A stretch of 64,000 nt of DNA. It comes from Sporosarcina sp. BI001-red. GTDB lineage: Bacteria > Bacillota > Bacilli > Bacillales_A > Planococcaceae. The DNA lies in contig NZ_QQAK01000016.1 of assembly GCF_003384035.1 (NCBI RefSeq), positions 124,001 to 188,000 of the forward strand, given 5' to 3'. Below the pieces are notes generated by a model that ran no database searches, was not told the DNA's origin, and saw nothing but the letters and a program-made list of their open reading frames with translations. Below, piece by piece: positions 34,461 to 43,747 of this stretch; within the stretch, counting starts at the first letter, position 1, and every line of letters starts with the position of its first letter. A program made the translations under genes and the position numbers.

Positions 34461-35042
34461 TCAGTCGTTTTGCGTAGCGATTTCTGAATAACCATCGTCA
34501 ATGATATCTAGTTTTCCAGTGTCGGGATGGATGACTAGACCATGTACAGGAACCGTTTTATCCATTAACGGATGGTTGCGAACTGCGTCAACACTCTGTT
34601 TAACGCTAGCAGTCACATCTTTAAATCCATGAAGCCAGCCTTTAAGGTCCACTCCTGAATAAGCAAGTGTTTTAAATAGGTCACGGTCAATCCCTCGAGC
34701 AACCATTTTGTCGATAATTGAATCTGTATTTATAGAGCTCATACCACAATCATAATGACCAATAATGTACACTTCGTCCGCCTGTAACTCATAAACAGCG
34801 ATGAGTAGACTACGCATGATACTACCGAATGGATGGGCCACGAGAGCACCGGCGCTTTTAACGATTTTAGCGTCTCCATTTTTCAAGTTCATGGCACTCG
34901 GAAGGAGTTCTGTAAGACGCGTGTCCATACATGTTAAGATAACAATTCGTTTGTTCGGAAACTTTGTTGTTGCATATTTTTCATACTGCTGTTCAGTTAC
35001 GAACTGGTCGTTATGCTCTAATATTGTTGAAAGAAGTGTCAT
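34461..35042 (-). CDS. Beta-class carbonic anhydrase (YtiB-like)
   Basis: A 193-residue cytosolic zinc enzyme interconverting CO2 and bicarbonate. Zinc ligands are Cys38 and Asp40 in TCMDTR, His96 and Cys99 in GHYDCGM; this matches the type II/YtiB-like short beta class. The start follows GGAGGAA. It has its own upstream terminator separating it from the small membrane protein gene. Confidence 0.9.
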   Translation of the reverse strand: MTLLSTILEHNDQFVTEQQYEKYATTKFPNKRIVILTCMDTRLTELLPSAMNLKNGDAKIVKSAGALVAHPFGSIMRSLLIAVYELQADEVYIIGHYDCGMSSINTDSIIDKMVARGIDRDLFKTLAYSGVDLKGWLHGFKDVTASVKQSVDAVRNHPLMDKTVPVHGLVIHPDTGKLDIIDDGYSEIATQND

Positions 35043-35074
35043 AAAAATTCCTCCGATTTTAATAGTATATAGAG

Positions 35075-35102
35075 AAAAAGGGCGCCAGTTGGCAGCCCTT
35101 TT
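35075..35102 (-). terminator. Terminator after the 46-residue membrane protein gene
   Basis: The stem AAAAGGGC/GCCCTTTT with an 11-base loop is followed by T on the minus strand. Confidence 0.75.
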
Positions 35103-35134
35103 AATATTCTCAAGAACCCAATATAGGATTATGA

Positions 35135-35275
35135 TTAGTAGGTGACATCTGGTTTTGGATCAATTACTTCACAGTCGTGCGACACTAGAGAATCGCCCAT
35201 ATAGTGAATCATGAACATCGCAGCTGTACCAAAGGTAACTGCAAAACCGAGGATAGTAACGATTAGTAAGGCCAT
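35135..35275 (-). CDS. Small membrane protein of 46 residues
   Basis: ATG 35275 follows GAGGAG at good distance. The peptide has one N-terminal membrane helix (MALLIVTILGFAVTFGTAAM) and a short acidic tail ending DPKPDVTY with one cysteine. I recognise no family. It is flanked by its own terminator, supporting a real stand-alone gene. Confidence 0.65.
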   Translation of the reverse strand: MALLIVTILGFAVTFGTAAMFMIHYMGDSLVSHDCEVIDPKPDVTY

Positions 35276-35376
35276 TATTAGTCTCCTCTCTATTGATAAT
35301 CAGTGACTACTACCATTATACCTCATTTACACGAAAAAATTAAGAGGACTGCACCAACTTTGTGGATAATTCAAGT

Positions 35377-36618
35377 TTAGAATGCCCAAGTCCCTCTTCG
35401 GAAGAGAGGTTCAACTGTCCCATCAGCAAGGACACCATCAATATCCATTTCACCGGATCCAATCATGAAGTCGACATGAGTGATACTTTGGTTCAAACCA
35501 TTTTGTTCAAGTTGTTTGCGATCCATTTCTTTACCACCGTCTAAATTGAATGCATACGCGCTACCAATCGCTAAGTGATTCGAAGCGTTTTCATCGAAAA
35601 GTGTGTTGTAGAACAATAGTCCAGACGCTGAAATTGGAGATTCATGAGGGACGAGTGCAACTTCACCTAAATATTTGGCCCCTTCATCAGCTTCAATCAT
35701 ATTTTCCAAAACATCTTGTCCTTGACCAGCAGCAATATCTGTAATTTTTCCATCTTTAAAAGTAATCTTAAAGTCATCGATGATTGTTCCGCCATAACTT
35801 AGTGGTTTTGTACTTGAAACGACACCGTTTACTCCGGTCTTTAAAGGTGCTGTAAATACTTCTTCAGTTGGCATATTCGCCATGAATGTCGCACCATCAG
35901 CATTTACACTACCCGCACCACACCATGTGTGTTTTTCAGGTAATTCAATTGTTAAATCAGTGCCTGGAGCTGTGTAATGCAGTGTGTGATAATGTTTGTT
36001 ATTCAAATAGTCCACTTTTTCATGTAGTTTCTTGTCATGTTGTTTCCACTCTTCTACTGGATCGCCTGTGTTCGCTCGCACTGCCTTAAAAATGGCATTC
36101 CATAGCGCGCTAACCTGTTCAGCTTTTGGTAGATCAGGGAAGACAAGAGCTGCCCAATCAGCTGAAGGTGCGGCAATGACCGTCCAACTGAATTTGTCTG
36201 CTTGCATCATTTGACGGAATCCATCAAGAGCTTGTCCACTCGCTTTTTGTGCATCGCGAATACGCGAAGGATCTACATTTTTGAATAAGTCAGGACTTTG
36301 GGAAACGATGCTCATGAAGGCAGTTCCATTTTTCGCAAGTTCCTCGCGCTCTGCAATTTTCCAAGAAGGGAATTCAGAGAATGAATCTGCTGGAGCTTGT
36401 TCGTACCGGATCCGGGAGATGACATCATCGCTCCAGTCGACAAATACTTGACGAGCACCTGCAGCATAAGCTTTTTCAACGATGATTCGTACAAATTCAC
36501 GAACGTCTGTAGAAGCACTTATAAAGAGGTTTTGATTGGGTTGGATATTCACGCCGACTTTAACGGCAAGTTCTGCGTAATTTTGTAATTGCTGTTCAAA
36601 TGTATTCAATAGATTCAT
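35377..36618 (-). CDS. ampS: M29-family aminopeptidase (AmpS)
   Basis: A 413-residue metallo-aminopeptidase of the AmpS/T family, a cytosolic broad-specificity exopeptidase. Family stretches include PGTDLTIELPEKHTW, MANMPTEEVFTAP and HVDFMIGSGEMDIDG, which hold the Glu, His and Asp metal ligands. Length is typical. Start ATG 36618 after GAAAGGGG. Confidence 0.9.
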   Translation of the reverse strand: MNLLNTFEQQLQNYAELAVKVGVNIQPNQNLFISASTDVREFVRIIVEKAYAAGARQVFVDWSDDVISRIRYEQAPADSFSEFPSWKIAEREELAKNGTAFMSIVSQSPDLFKNVDPSRIRDAQKASGQALDGFRQMMQADKFSWTVIAAPSADWAALVFPDLPKAEQVSALWNAIFKAVRANTGDPVEEWKQHDKKLHEKVDYLNNKHYHTLHYTAPGTDLTIELPEKHTWCGAGSVNADGATFMANMPTEEVFTAPLKTGVNGVVSSTKPLSYGGTIIDDFKITFKDGKITDIAAGQGQDVLENMIEADEGAKYLGEVALVPHESPISASGLLFYNTLFDENASNHLAIGSAYAFNLDGGKEMDRKQLEQNGLNQSITHVDFMIGSGEMDIDGVLADGTVEPLFRRGTWAF

Positions 36619-36738
36619 ACCCCTTTCACAATGTATACTAATAGTACCAACTTTGGTTTGAAAAGTGCAAAAAGAATGACTTGAATCCGCTTACAGCAAG
36701 AAAAGAAAAGATTACTGAGATTTCTCGACCGGATTGTC

Positions 36739-36765
36739 TAAAGAAATCACAGATTATGACGAAAT
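36739..36765 (+). promoter_or_regulatory. SigD-like promoter before motAB
   Basis: TAAA (36739-36742), 15 bp, then GACGAAAT (36758-36765) compares with the SigD consensus TAAA-N15-GCCGATAT, six of eight in the -10. It lies 34 bp before motA, as expected for motility genes. Confidence 0.65.
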
Positions 36766-36798
36766 AAATAGAAGAATGAAAGACATGGAGGTCTTTAC

Positions 36799-37614
36799 AT
36801 GGATTTATCAACAGTATTTGGGTTAATTCTCGGTTTCGCAGCAGTATTAGTTGGAATGGTACTAAAAGGTGCGCCACTTGCAAACTTAGCGAATCCTGCT
36901 GCTTTCCTTATTATCATAGTTGGTACTGTAGCTGCGATAGTCATCGCATTTCCGATGAACGAGATTAAACGGATACCGAAATTGTTCGGTGTGATTTTCA
37001 AAGAACAAAAACTTACTTCAGACTCAAATATTATCCGAATGTTTTCATCTTGGGCGGATGTAGCCCGAAGAGAGGGGCTTCTATCACTTGAAGCGCAAAC
37101 CGATTCTATCGAGGATCCTTTCTTGAAAAATGGTTTAGGACTTGCCATTGACGGACAGAACGCAGATTATATCCGTGATGTGCTCGGTGAAGAAGTAGAT
37201 GCAATGGCAGACAGACATTCTGCCGGTGCTCTTATTTTCACGCAGGCTGGTACATATGCTCCTACGCTCGGTGTACTCGGTGCGGTAATCGGACTTATTT
37301 CTGCACTTGGGAATATGAACGATACCGAAGCACTCGGTCATGCGATTTCCGCAGCTTTTATCGCGACATTACTAGGGATTTTCACAGGGTATGTACTCTG
37401 GCATCCATTTGCTAACAAACTAAAGCGGAAATCAGCAGAAGAAGTGCGGCAGAAGAACATGATGATTGAAGGAATACTTTCTGTTTTAGAAGGAGAAGCT
37501 CCACGCGTAATTGAACAAAAGTTATCTTCATATCTATCTATGGAGGAACGTCGTAAGCTTGCTAACGAAAGCCCGAAAGGCAAGGAGGCGGGAGAAGTTG
37601 CCGAAGAAGCGTAA
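36799..37614 (+). CDS. motA: Flagellar stator protein MotA
   Basis: A 271-residue membrane protein with four hydrophobic segments and near-identity in key stretches to B. subtilis MotA (ARREGLLSLEA, IFTQAGTYAPTLGVLGAVIGL, GYVLWHPFANKLKRKS). With MotB it forms the proton-driven stator of the flagellar motor. ATG 36799 follows TGGAGGT. The end overlaps the motB start by 17 bp. Confidence 0.96.
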   Translation: MDLSTVFGLILGFAAVLVGMVLKGAPLANLANPAAFLIIIVGTVAAIVIAFPMNEIKRIPKLFGVIFKEQKLTSDSNIIRMFSSWADVARREGLLSLEAQTDSIEDPFLKNGLGLAIDGQNADYIRDVLGEEVDAMADRHSAGALIFTQAGTYAPTLGVLGAVIGLISALGNMNDTEALGHAISAAFIATLLGIFTGYVLWHPFANKLKRKSAEEVRQKNMMIEGILSVLEGEAPRVIEQKLSSYLSMEERRKLANESPKGKEAGEVAEEA

Positions 37615-38356
37615 GCGCAAAAAAGATGATGGCCACGTTGATGAATCCTGGCTTCTGCCTTATTCAGACTTGTTAACATTGCTCCTTGCTTTGTTCATCG
37701 TATTGTTTGCATCCAGTTCAGTAGATGAGGCGAAATTCAGTCAAATCTCTTCAGTGTTCAATGAAATTTTTGACGGGGGTAAAGGTGTTATGGAAAGTTC
37801 TTCTCCTACTACGGTGCCTGTGCCGAAGGATGACTTAGGAGCTGAAAACGATAATTCTTCCTATTTAGAGGACCAGCGATCACTTGGAGAAATCCAAGAA
37901 AGTCTAGAAGATTATATTGCTGAAAATGAGTTGGAAGGTCAGTTTGATACAAAGCTCACGGAAGAGGGACTGCTGGTCACGATACGTGACAGTGTACTAT
38001 TTAAAACAGGTAGTGCAGAAATCGATACACAATATCGTTCAATTGCATCTGACATTGCAAAATTGCTGGTATTTGAAAAGCCGAGGCAAATCGTAATTGC
38101 AGGTCATACGGATAATGTGCCGATGGTTAGCGGTCAGTACAAAACGAACTGGGAGCTCAGCGTCATGCGGGCAGTCAACTTCCTATCCATAATTGCTGAG
38201 AATGATAAAGTGGATCCGATGGCGTTCAGTGCTAAAGGGTATGGAGAATTCCGTCCAATTGCAGCAAACGATACAGAAGCCAATCGTGCAAAAAACAGAC
38301 GGGTTGAAGTCTTGATTCAACCGCTTGTATTAAAAGATGGTACAGCATTTGAATAA
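37598..38356 (+). CDS. motB: Flagellar stator protein MotB
   Basis: A Lys-rich cytosolic start (PKKRKRKKDD), one membrane helix with the ion-binding aspartate in LLPYSDLLTLLLALF, a plug/linker, and a C-terminal OmpA-like peptidoglycan-binding domain (IAGHTDNVP, NWELSVMRA, NRRVEVLI). 252 residues. TTG 37598 with AAGGAGG 9 bp upstream lies inside the end of motA, so the two are coupled. Sequence similarity favours the proton type (MotB) over the sodium type (MotS). Confidence 0.95.
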   Translation: MPKKRKRKKDDGHVDESWLLPYSDLLTLLLALFIVLFASSSVDEAKFSQISSVFNEIFDGGKGVMESSSPTTVPVPKDDLGAENDNSSYLEDQRSLGEIQESLEDYIAENELEGQFDTKLTEEGLLVTIRDSVLFKTGSAEIDTQYRSIASDIAKLLVFEKPRQIVIAGHTDNVPMVSGQYKTNWELSVMRAVNFLSIIAENDKVDPMAFSAKGYGEFRPIAANDTEANRAKNRRVEVLIQPLVLKDGTAFE

Positions 38357-38365
38357 TAACTAAAC

Positions 38366-38407
38366 AAAAAGCAGCAGCTCCACGGAATGGGAGCTGCTGC
38401 TTTTTGT
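38366..38407. terminator. Bidirectional terminator between motB and yfkK
   Basis: A 16-bp stem (AAAAAGCAGCAGCTCC and complement) with T runs on both sides. Confidence 0.9.
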
Positions 38408-38424
38408 TATAGACCTATTATGAG

Positions 38425-38646
38425 TTAGCCGCGAAGTGAACCGAGTTCAGCAACAATCGCTTGCATTTCGTTTGGTGTAATCGTCTCGCGTTTCATTACC
38501 ATTTTGTAAATGTAATGAAGGTCTTCATATTTGGATGTGCTGAAGTTCTCTGACTTCATCGCATCTACATTCACCATACGAAGTTTTTCTTTAATTTGAT
38601 TAATCATATACGAGACATTTTCAGTAGTTGGTTGAGTTAAGTCCAT
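38425..38646 (-). CDS. yfkK: UPF0435/DUF1128 protein (YfkK)
   Basis: A 73-residue helical protein matching YfkK: MINQIKEKLRMVNVDAM, then YEDLHYIYKMV, and the hallmark end PNEMQAIVAELGSLRG. Function unknown. ATG 38646 follows AAAGGCGG with 8-bp spacing; the longer frame is not supported. Confidence 0.88.
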   Translation of the reverse strand: MDLTQPTTENVSYMINQIKEKLRMVNVDAMKSENFSTSKYEDLHYIYKMVMKRETITPNEMQAIVAELGSLRG

Positions 38647-38687
38647 GGTTTTTTCCGCCTTTCGCAATCTAGGACTTAATCATTCCA

Positions 38688-40064
38688 TTATTTAGTCTCA
38701 CTGTCAACAGGAAGACCTGCTTTTAGACGTTTCTCTTCCTGCATTTTTGCGTGGAAACGTTTAGACTCCATTACAATGACACCAGACAAGCCGAGAAGGC
38801 CAATTAGATTCGGAATTGCCATTAGACCGTTGAGAACATCTGCAAGTGACCACACTACGTCTAGAGTTGCAGTAGCTCCAACGAAGATGAAGAGTACGAA
38901 AACGATTCGATAAGCGAATGCAGCCTTAGGACTCGGGAATAAGTATTGGAAGCACTTCTCACCGTAATAACTCCATCCGAGGATTGTTGAGGATGCAAAG
39001 AAAATCAGTCCAATTGTAACGATCATAGGTCCAGCTCCACCTAGGAACTCACCGAACGCTACTCCTGTTAACGCGCCTTTGTCGATGCCTTTGTCCCACT
39101 GACCAGACATGACAATCGTAATCCCGGTGATCGAACAGATAATCAATGTATCAAACAGTACTTGAGTCATAGAAATTAGCGCTTGACGTCCAGGCATGTC
39201 TGTCTTTGCTGCAGCTGCAGCAATTGGTGCAGATCCAAGACCCGCTTCGTTTGAGAAGAGTCCACGTGCCACTCCAAAACGTATGACTGTACCAATTGCT
39301 CCACCTGCAATTGCTTGACCAGAAAATGCATCGCTGAAAATCAGACCGAATGCAGCGGGTACCAAGTCATAGTTTAAGATAATAATAATTGCTCCAGCTA
39401 TGAAATAGAATAGTGCCATAATCGGTACAAAGAATGCTGTTACTTTACCGATTGACTTGATACCACCTAAAATTACAAGAGCTCCAAAAATGACAAGGGC
39501 AATTCCTGTAACATAGAAAGGTACGTTGAACGTATTATGCATAGCATCTGCAATGGCTTTAGATTGAGTTCCATTACCAATCCCGAAAGCAGCAAATGCG
39601 CCAAAGATGGCAAACAAGACACCGAGCCATTTTTGTTTAAGACCATGTTCCAAATAATACATTGGTCCACCGGACATTTGTCCATTAGCATCTTTCACTC
39701 TGTATTTAACTGCGAGGACTGCTTCTCCATATTTAGTTGCCATTCCGAACAGACCCGCGATCCACATCCAGAAAATAGCTCCGGGTCCACCAGTTGCAAC
39801 AGCACTGGCAACCCCTACAATGTTACCGACACCGACCGTTGCAGCCATGGCCGTCATCAACGCCTGGAATTGAGTGATATCGCCGTCTGCTTTTTTGTCA
39901 TGATTTCTAGAGAATACTTGTTTCAATGAGTACGGCAATAATCGAAACTGAATGAAAGTGAGTCGGAAGGTTAAAAATATCCCCGTTCCAACAAGTAATA
40001 TCAGTAGTGGTGGCCCCCAAATGATATCGCTTAATTTACCTAAAAATGCTTGTGCTTGTTCCAT
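38688..40064 (-). CDS. AGCS-family amino-acid (alanine):cation symporter
   Basis: A 458-residue permease with about 11 hydrophobic segments. AGCS signatures are present: GVGNIVGVASAVATGGPGAIFWMWIAG (here quoted in part: GNIVGVASA, GGPGAIFWMW), SGGPMYYLE and GLFSNEAGLGSAPIAAAAA (in part: SNEAGLGSAP). Such symporters import alanine, glycine or glutamine with Na+. Located upstream of yfkK in the same direction with 41 bp between. The start follows AAGGGGGGAA. Confidence 0.92.
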   Translation of the reverse strand: MEQAQAFLGKLSDIIWGPPLLILLVGTGIFLTFRLTFIQFRLLPYSLKQVFSRNHDKKADGDITQFQALMTAMAATVGVGNIVGVASAVATGGPGAIFWMWIAGLFGMATKYGEAVLAVKYRVKDANGQMSGGPMYYLEHGLKQKWLGVLFAIFGAFAAFGIGNGTQSKAIADAMHNTFNVPFYVTGIALVIFGALVILGGIKSIGKVTAFFVPIMALFYFIAGAIIIILNYDLVPAAFGLIFSDAFSGQAIAGGAIGTVIRFGVARGLFSNEAGLGSAPIAAAAAKTDMPGRQALISMTQVLFDTLIICSITGITIVMSGQWDKGIDKGALTGVAFGEFLGGAGPMIVTIGLIFFASSTILGWSYYGEKCFQYLFPSPKAAFAYRIVFVLFIFVGATATLDVVWSLADVLNGLMAIPNLIGLLGLSGVIVMESKRFHAKMQEEKRLKAGLPVDSETK

Positions 40065-40239
40065 CCCAATTCCCCCCTTGTTGTTTGGCTAACATATGCT
40101 AAAAAGGTCGTAATAAGAAGTCATCCACCTCCTCGAAATAGAAAATTCAAACTAGTTAAACGAATTGTCTTTATTAAGTACTAATATTGCGAAACTTCAG
40201 TGCGTACGTCAAGTACTTTTTTAAAGCTTGAGCTGATTT

Positions 40240-40267
40240 GTTTGTTTTTTACTTACTGGGGTATAAT
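40240..40267 (+). promoter_or_regulatory. SigB-like promoter (overlapping a SigA-type -10)
   Basis: GTTTGT (40240-40245), 13 bp, then GGGTAT (40259-40264) fits the SigB consensus GTTTAA-N12-15-GGGTAT. TATAAT (40262-40267) overlaps and could also serve SigA with TTGTTT 18 bp upstream. The equivalent genes of B. subtilis are SigB-dependent. Confidence 0.6.
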
Positions 40268-40306
40268 ACGGTAAGCAATTAAGTAATCTATTTGGAGGTA
40301 ATTTTT

Positions 40307-40672
40307 ATGGGGAATAGTAAACTTGGTAAATTCATCTTGTTAGGCGCATTAAGAGGTGGTGTCGCTGCTTTGCTCGATCGTTCAACACGTACTACAGTGG
40401 TAGGGACTTCTAAAAAAGCGGCAAACGAAATTACGTTCTATGCAAAGAACCCTGAAAGCTTGAAACAAAAATTGGTTGATCAGAAAGACAAATTCCAAGC
40501 TGCCTATGAACAGCTATCTGGGGATGTATCTTATATTAAGGAACAAGTAGAAGAACTTAAGGCATTAACACCACAAGTGAAAGAATTTGTAACAGATACA
40601 AAGGAGACATTTGTCGATTCGAAAGAAGAGTATGAAACCATTATGAAGGACCCACAAACAGCTACTTCGTAA
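40307..40672 (+). CDS. YtxH-like general-stress protein (YfkI-like)
   Basis: A 121-residue protein with a short hydrophobic N-terminus (FILLGALRGGVAALLDRSTR) and a long charged coiled-coil-like remainder with QKDKFQAAYEQL. This is the layout of YtxH-type stress proteins. It lies 28 bp upstream of yfkH, as in the yfkJIH stress operon of B. subtilis, and behind a SigB-like promoter. ATG 40307 follows TTGGAGG. Confidence 0.75.
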   Translation: MGNSKLGKFILLGALRGGVAALLDRSTRTTVVGTSKKAANEITFYAKNPESLKQKLVDQKDKFQAAYEQLSGDVSYIKEQVEELKALTPQVKEFVTDTKETFVDSKEEYETIMKDPQTATS

Positions 40673-40700
40673 ACCGTGAAGCGAAAAGGAGTGAACCGCT

Positions 40701-41732
40701 TTGAAAGAAGAAAAAAACAACAAGTTGTCCGATGGGTCGCCTTCACTCAAAAAGGCCCATCAGGACAAACCGTACATAAACGAACTATCGCACCGTTCCA
40801 ATGAGGGCGGAAACAAATTTTCGGATTCAAAAGTAGGCGGTTTTGTAACAGACATTAAAGAAGGAGACATACATACATTTGATGTGACAACAAAAGATGG
40901 ATTTATGAAGGAATTGATTTTGCGCATTAAAACAGTCGATGTATCTGGTCTTGGTGCTGAACTCTCTTATTTCTTCTTGTTCTCAATGTTTCCACTGCTT
41001 ATTTTCCTTTTCACGTTGTTGCCCTATATGAATCTTGACCAGGCGGAAGTCATTCTGTTCATCAAGGATTATGCCCCGGCAGAAGTGGCATCCATGATTA
41101 GTGATATTCTTGAGCAAGTGTTGGCTAACAAAAATGGCGGATTGTTGTCCGTTGGTATTTTGGCAACACTTTGGTCTGCATCCAAAGGGATGAATGCACT
41201 AACGAAAGCGCTAAATCGGTCCTATTTCAAAGAAGACTCGCGATCGTTTGTTGTCCAGCGTGGTATGTCGATAGTTTTCACTATTATGCTTGTACTTGTC
41301 GTGATAGTGGCGCTCGGTTTACCTGTCTTTGGAGAACAGATCGGTTCATTCATCTTTTCATATTTAGGATTTGAGGACGGATTTAATACATTGTGGAATC
41401 AGTTACGATTCATATTACCACCTGTTCTAATTGCTGTTGTATTCACACTCATCTATTGGTTAGTGCCTGATGTGAAACTGCCATTTAAAACTGCGCTTCC
41501 TGGAGCTTTGTTTGCGACGATAGGTTGGATTATTACTACTCTTGGATTCTCATTCTATGTTTCCAATTTTGGAAGCTATGCGAATACCTATGGAAGTATA
41601 GGAACCATCATAATTCTTATGCTATGGCTCTATTTCTCAGCAATCATTCTCATGATAGGTGGGCAAATAAATGCAGTCGCGAAAGAACGGGCAGAACGAA
41701 TAAAAGTATTAAAAAGCAATACCACGGTATAA
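40701..41732 (+). CDS. yfkH: YihY/BrkB-family membrane protein (YfkH)
   Basis: A 343-residue integral membrane protein with about six hydrophobic segments in residues 85-330. Typical YihY stretches: SYFFLFSMFPLLIF, LWSASKGMNALTKALNRSY, WLYFSAIILMIGGQINA. An unusual hydrophilic N-terminal extension of about 70 residues comes first. Function of the family is unsettled (the old RNase BN label is wrong). TTG 40701 follows AAAAGGAGTGA. The last codons lie inside a large inverted repeat. Confidence 0.88.
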   Translation: MKEEKNNKLSDGSPSLKKAHQDKPYINELSHRSNEGGNKFSDSKVGGFVTDIKEGDIHTFDVTTKDGFMKELILRIKTVDVSGLGAELSYFFLFSMFPLLIFLFTLLPYMNLDQAEVILFIKDYAPAEVASMISDILEQVLANKNGGLLSVGILATLWSASKGMNALTKALNRSYFKEDSRSFVVQRGMSIVFTIMLVLVVIVALGLPVFGEQIGSFIFSYLGFEDGFNTLWNQLRFILPPVLIAVVFTLIYWLVPDVKLPFKTALPGALFATIGWIITTLGFSFYVSNFGSYANTYGSIGTIIILMLWLYFSAIILMIGGQINAVAKERAERIKVLKSNTTV

Positions 41733-41844
41733 TCTGTAGCATTGCTTTAGACTATAGACAAAAGGGATGGGAATCGATTAGATTTCCATCCCTTTTGTCT
41801 ACAGTCTGAAGCAATGCCTTAGCTTATACCGTAGCATTGCTTTT
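41712..41844. repeat. 133-bp imperfect palindrome / terminator between yfkH and zosA
   Basis: Two 58-base arms (41712-41769 and 41787-41844) are reverse complements with only about eight mismatches, around a 17-base loop. The inner part (TAGACAAAAGGGATG and complement) is perfect and acts as a bidirectional terminator. The outer parts repeat AAAAGCAAT, ACGGTATAA, GCATTGCTT. The arms reach into the ends of both convergent genes. Confidence 0.9.
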
Positions 41845-43747
41845 ACTTTGTTGTATTGAGCATTCGCAATCCGTTTAGAATGACAAGAATCGTGCTTCCT
41901 TCATGGCCAATTACACCAAAGGGTAAATCCACGATTTGCATGAAGTTGGAAATGATGAGCATCGCGATGATGAGGATAGAGAAGAATACATTCTGCTTTA
42001 CAATACGTTGCATTTTTCTTGAAAGCTTAATTGTATAAGGGAGCTTCGTCAAGTCATTCTTCATCAAAACGACATCTGCTGTTTCCAATGCAACGTCTGT
42101 TCCTTCACCCATTGAAATCCCACTTGTTGCTGTAGCAAGTGCTGGAGCGTCATTAATCCCATCTCCAACCATTCCAACTGCACCGTATTGTTCCATCAAC
42201 TCTTTGACCTTCTTAACTTTCATATCTGGAAGACATTCTGCTGTATACGAATCGATCCCCGCTTGTGAAGCAATGGCTTTTGCGGTTTTTTCGTTATCTC
42301 CCGTTAGCATAATCGTTTTCAACCCAGCCTTTTTGAGTTCTTGAATCGCTTCTATCGCCTCTGGACGGAGAACGTCTTGCAGCGCTGCTGCTGCTAGAAT
42401 GCCCTCCTGGTCTTTAATGAAAAGTACGGTTTTCCCCTCTTCAGCAAGAGCAAAAGCGGATCCACTATGAAATGCTTTAGCATCATCAATCCCGACAAAT
42501 CGTGGGCTTCCAACGATCACTTCTCCTTCAGGTGGAAACGCTCGCAAGCCGTTACCCGGAACTTCTTCAATGTCAAAGTCACGTCGCATCGAGACTTCTT
42601 GAGTGAGTGCGTACGCTGTAACAGCTATCGCTAGAGGATGATTCGAACGAGACTCGATCCCTGCTAAAAGTGACAATGCGTCTTCAACAGAAGTCCCTTC
42701 ACGTACGATGAAATCTGTCACAACGGGTTTACCAGTCGTTAGCGTCCCTGTTTTATCAAACACAATGGCACGTAATGAGCTTAAGTGTTCGAGGTGAACA
42801 CCACCTTTAAACAAGACACCGCGTTTAGCACCATTAGAGACAGCTGCGAGTGTAGCAGGCATGATTGAAGCTACGAGTGCACAAGGAGAAGCCACGACTA
42901 GAAGTACGATAGCTCGATAGAATGTTGTTGTCCAATCCCAACCAAATATGAAGTGAGGCAAGAACAGCATCAGTGCCACTGTTACCAGGACAACTTTGAC
43001 ATAACTCCCTTCAAAACGTTCGATGAATTGCTGGGAAGGGGATTTTTCACTTTGAGCATTCTGCACCATGGTAATAATCTTTTGGAACAATGATTCACTA
43101 CTTGGTTTTGTCATTTCCATTTCGATTACGCCGCTAATATTTACTGTACCTGCAAATAACTCATCGCCTTGACGTTTATCTGCAGGAACTGATTCGCCGT
43201 TGATAGCTGACATATCGACAGATGTACTACCTCTTTGCACAATGCCATCTGCAGGAATTCGTTCACCCGGCTTGACGAGCAATCGAGCACCTACTGCTAG
43301 GGAAGACGTCGGCACACTCACTTCACTGCCATCTTCCTGAATGAGCCAAGCTTCTTCAGGCTGTAATTTCATAAGGGAAGAAATTTCATTATGGCTTTTA
43401 TTCAATGTATACGTTTCGAGCGCACCACTTAACGCAAAAATGAAAATTAGAATCGCACCTTCCGCCCAATACCCGATAATCGCTGAACCAACAGCCGCGA
43501 GAACCATTAACATCTCCACGTTAAGTTCTTTGTTTTTAATCGTTTCTTCAATTCCTTCTTTTGCCTTAGCATAACCGCCGATCAAAAAGGCAGTTACATA
43601 GAGTCCTATGGAAAAAAGTTCATCTCCATTATTGCTAATTAACCAAGCCCCCAAAATGAGTACACCTGAAAGAATTGCCAAAGTGAGTTCAATATGTTCT
43701 TTCCAATTCACTGACTTTTGAAGCTCAGTATTTGAATGTGTTGTCAT
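41843..43747 (-). CDS. zosA: P1B-type metal-transporting ATPase (ZosA-like)
   Basis: A 634-residue P-type ATPase with an SPC motif (LLVVASPCALVAS) in place of CPC, phosphorylation site DKTGTLTTGKP, hinge GDGINDAPAL and the heavy-metal HP motif SRSNHPLA. No N-terminal metal-binding domain is present. The SPC motif and size match ZosA of B. subtilis, a PerR-regulated zinc-uptake ATPase linked to peroxide stress. A PerR-like box upstream agrees. Start follows GGAGGGG. Metal specificity is inferred. Confidence 0.83.
   Translation of the reverse strand: MTTHSNTELQKSVNWKEHIELTLAILSGVLILGAWLISNNGDELFSIGLYVTAFLIGGYAKAKEGIEETIKNKELNVEMLMVLAAVGSAIIGYWAEGAILIFIFALSGALETYTLNKSHNEISSLMKLQPEEAWLIQEDGSEVSVPTSSLAVGARLLVKPGERIPADGIVQRGSTSVDMSAINGESVPADKRQGDELFAGTVNISGVIEMEMTKPSSESLFQKIITMVQNAQSEKSPSQQFIERFEGSYVKVVLVTVALMLFLPHFIFGWDWTTTFYRAIVLLVVASPCALVASIMPATLAAVSNGAKRGVLFKGGVHLEHLSSLRAIVFDKTGTLTTGKPVVTDFIVREGTSVEDALSLLAGIESRSNHPLAIAVTAYALTQEVSMRRDFDIEEVPGNGLRAFPPEGEVIVGSPRFVGIDDAKAFHSGSAFALAEEGKTVLFIKDQEGILAAAALQDVLRPEAIEAIQELKKAGLKTIMLTGDNEKTAKAIASQAGIDSYTAECLPDMKVKKVKELMEQYGAVGMVGDGINDAPALATATSGISMGEGTDVALETADVVLMKNDLTKLPYTIKLSRKMQRIVKQNVFFSILIIAMLIISNFMQIVDLPFGVIGHEGSTILVILNGLRMLNTTK

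Noticed and set aside
40701..41732. Ribonuclease BN label for yfkH
   Set aside because: The YihY/BrkB family is a membrane protein family without nuclease motifs; the old label was a misannotation.
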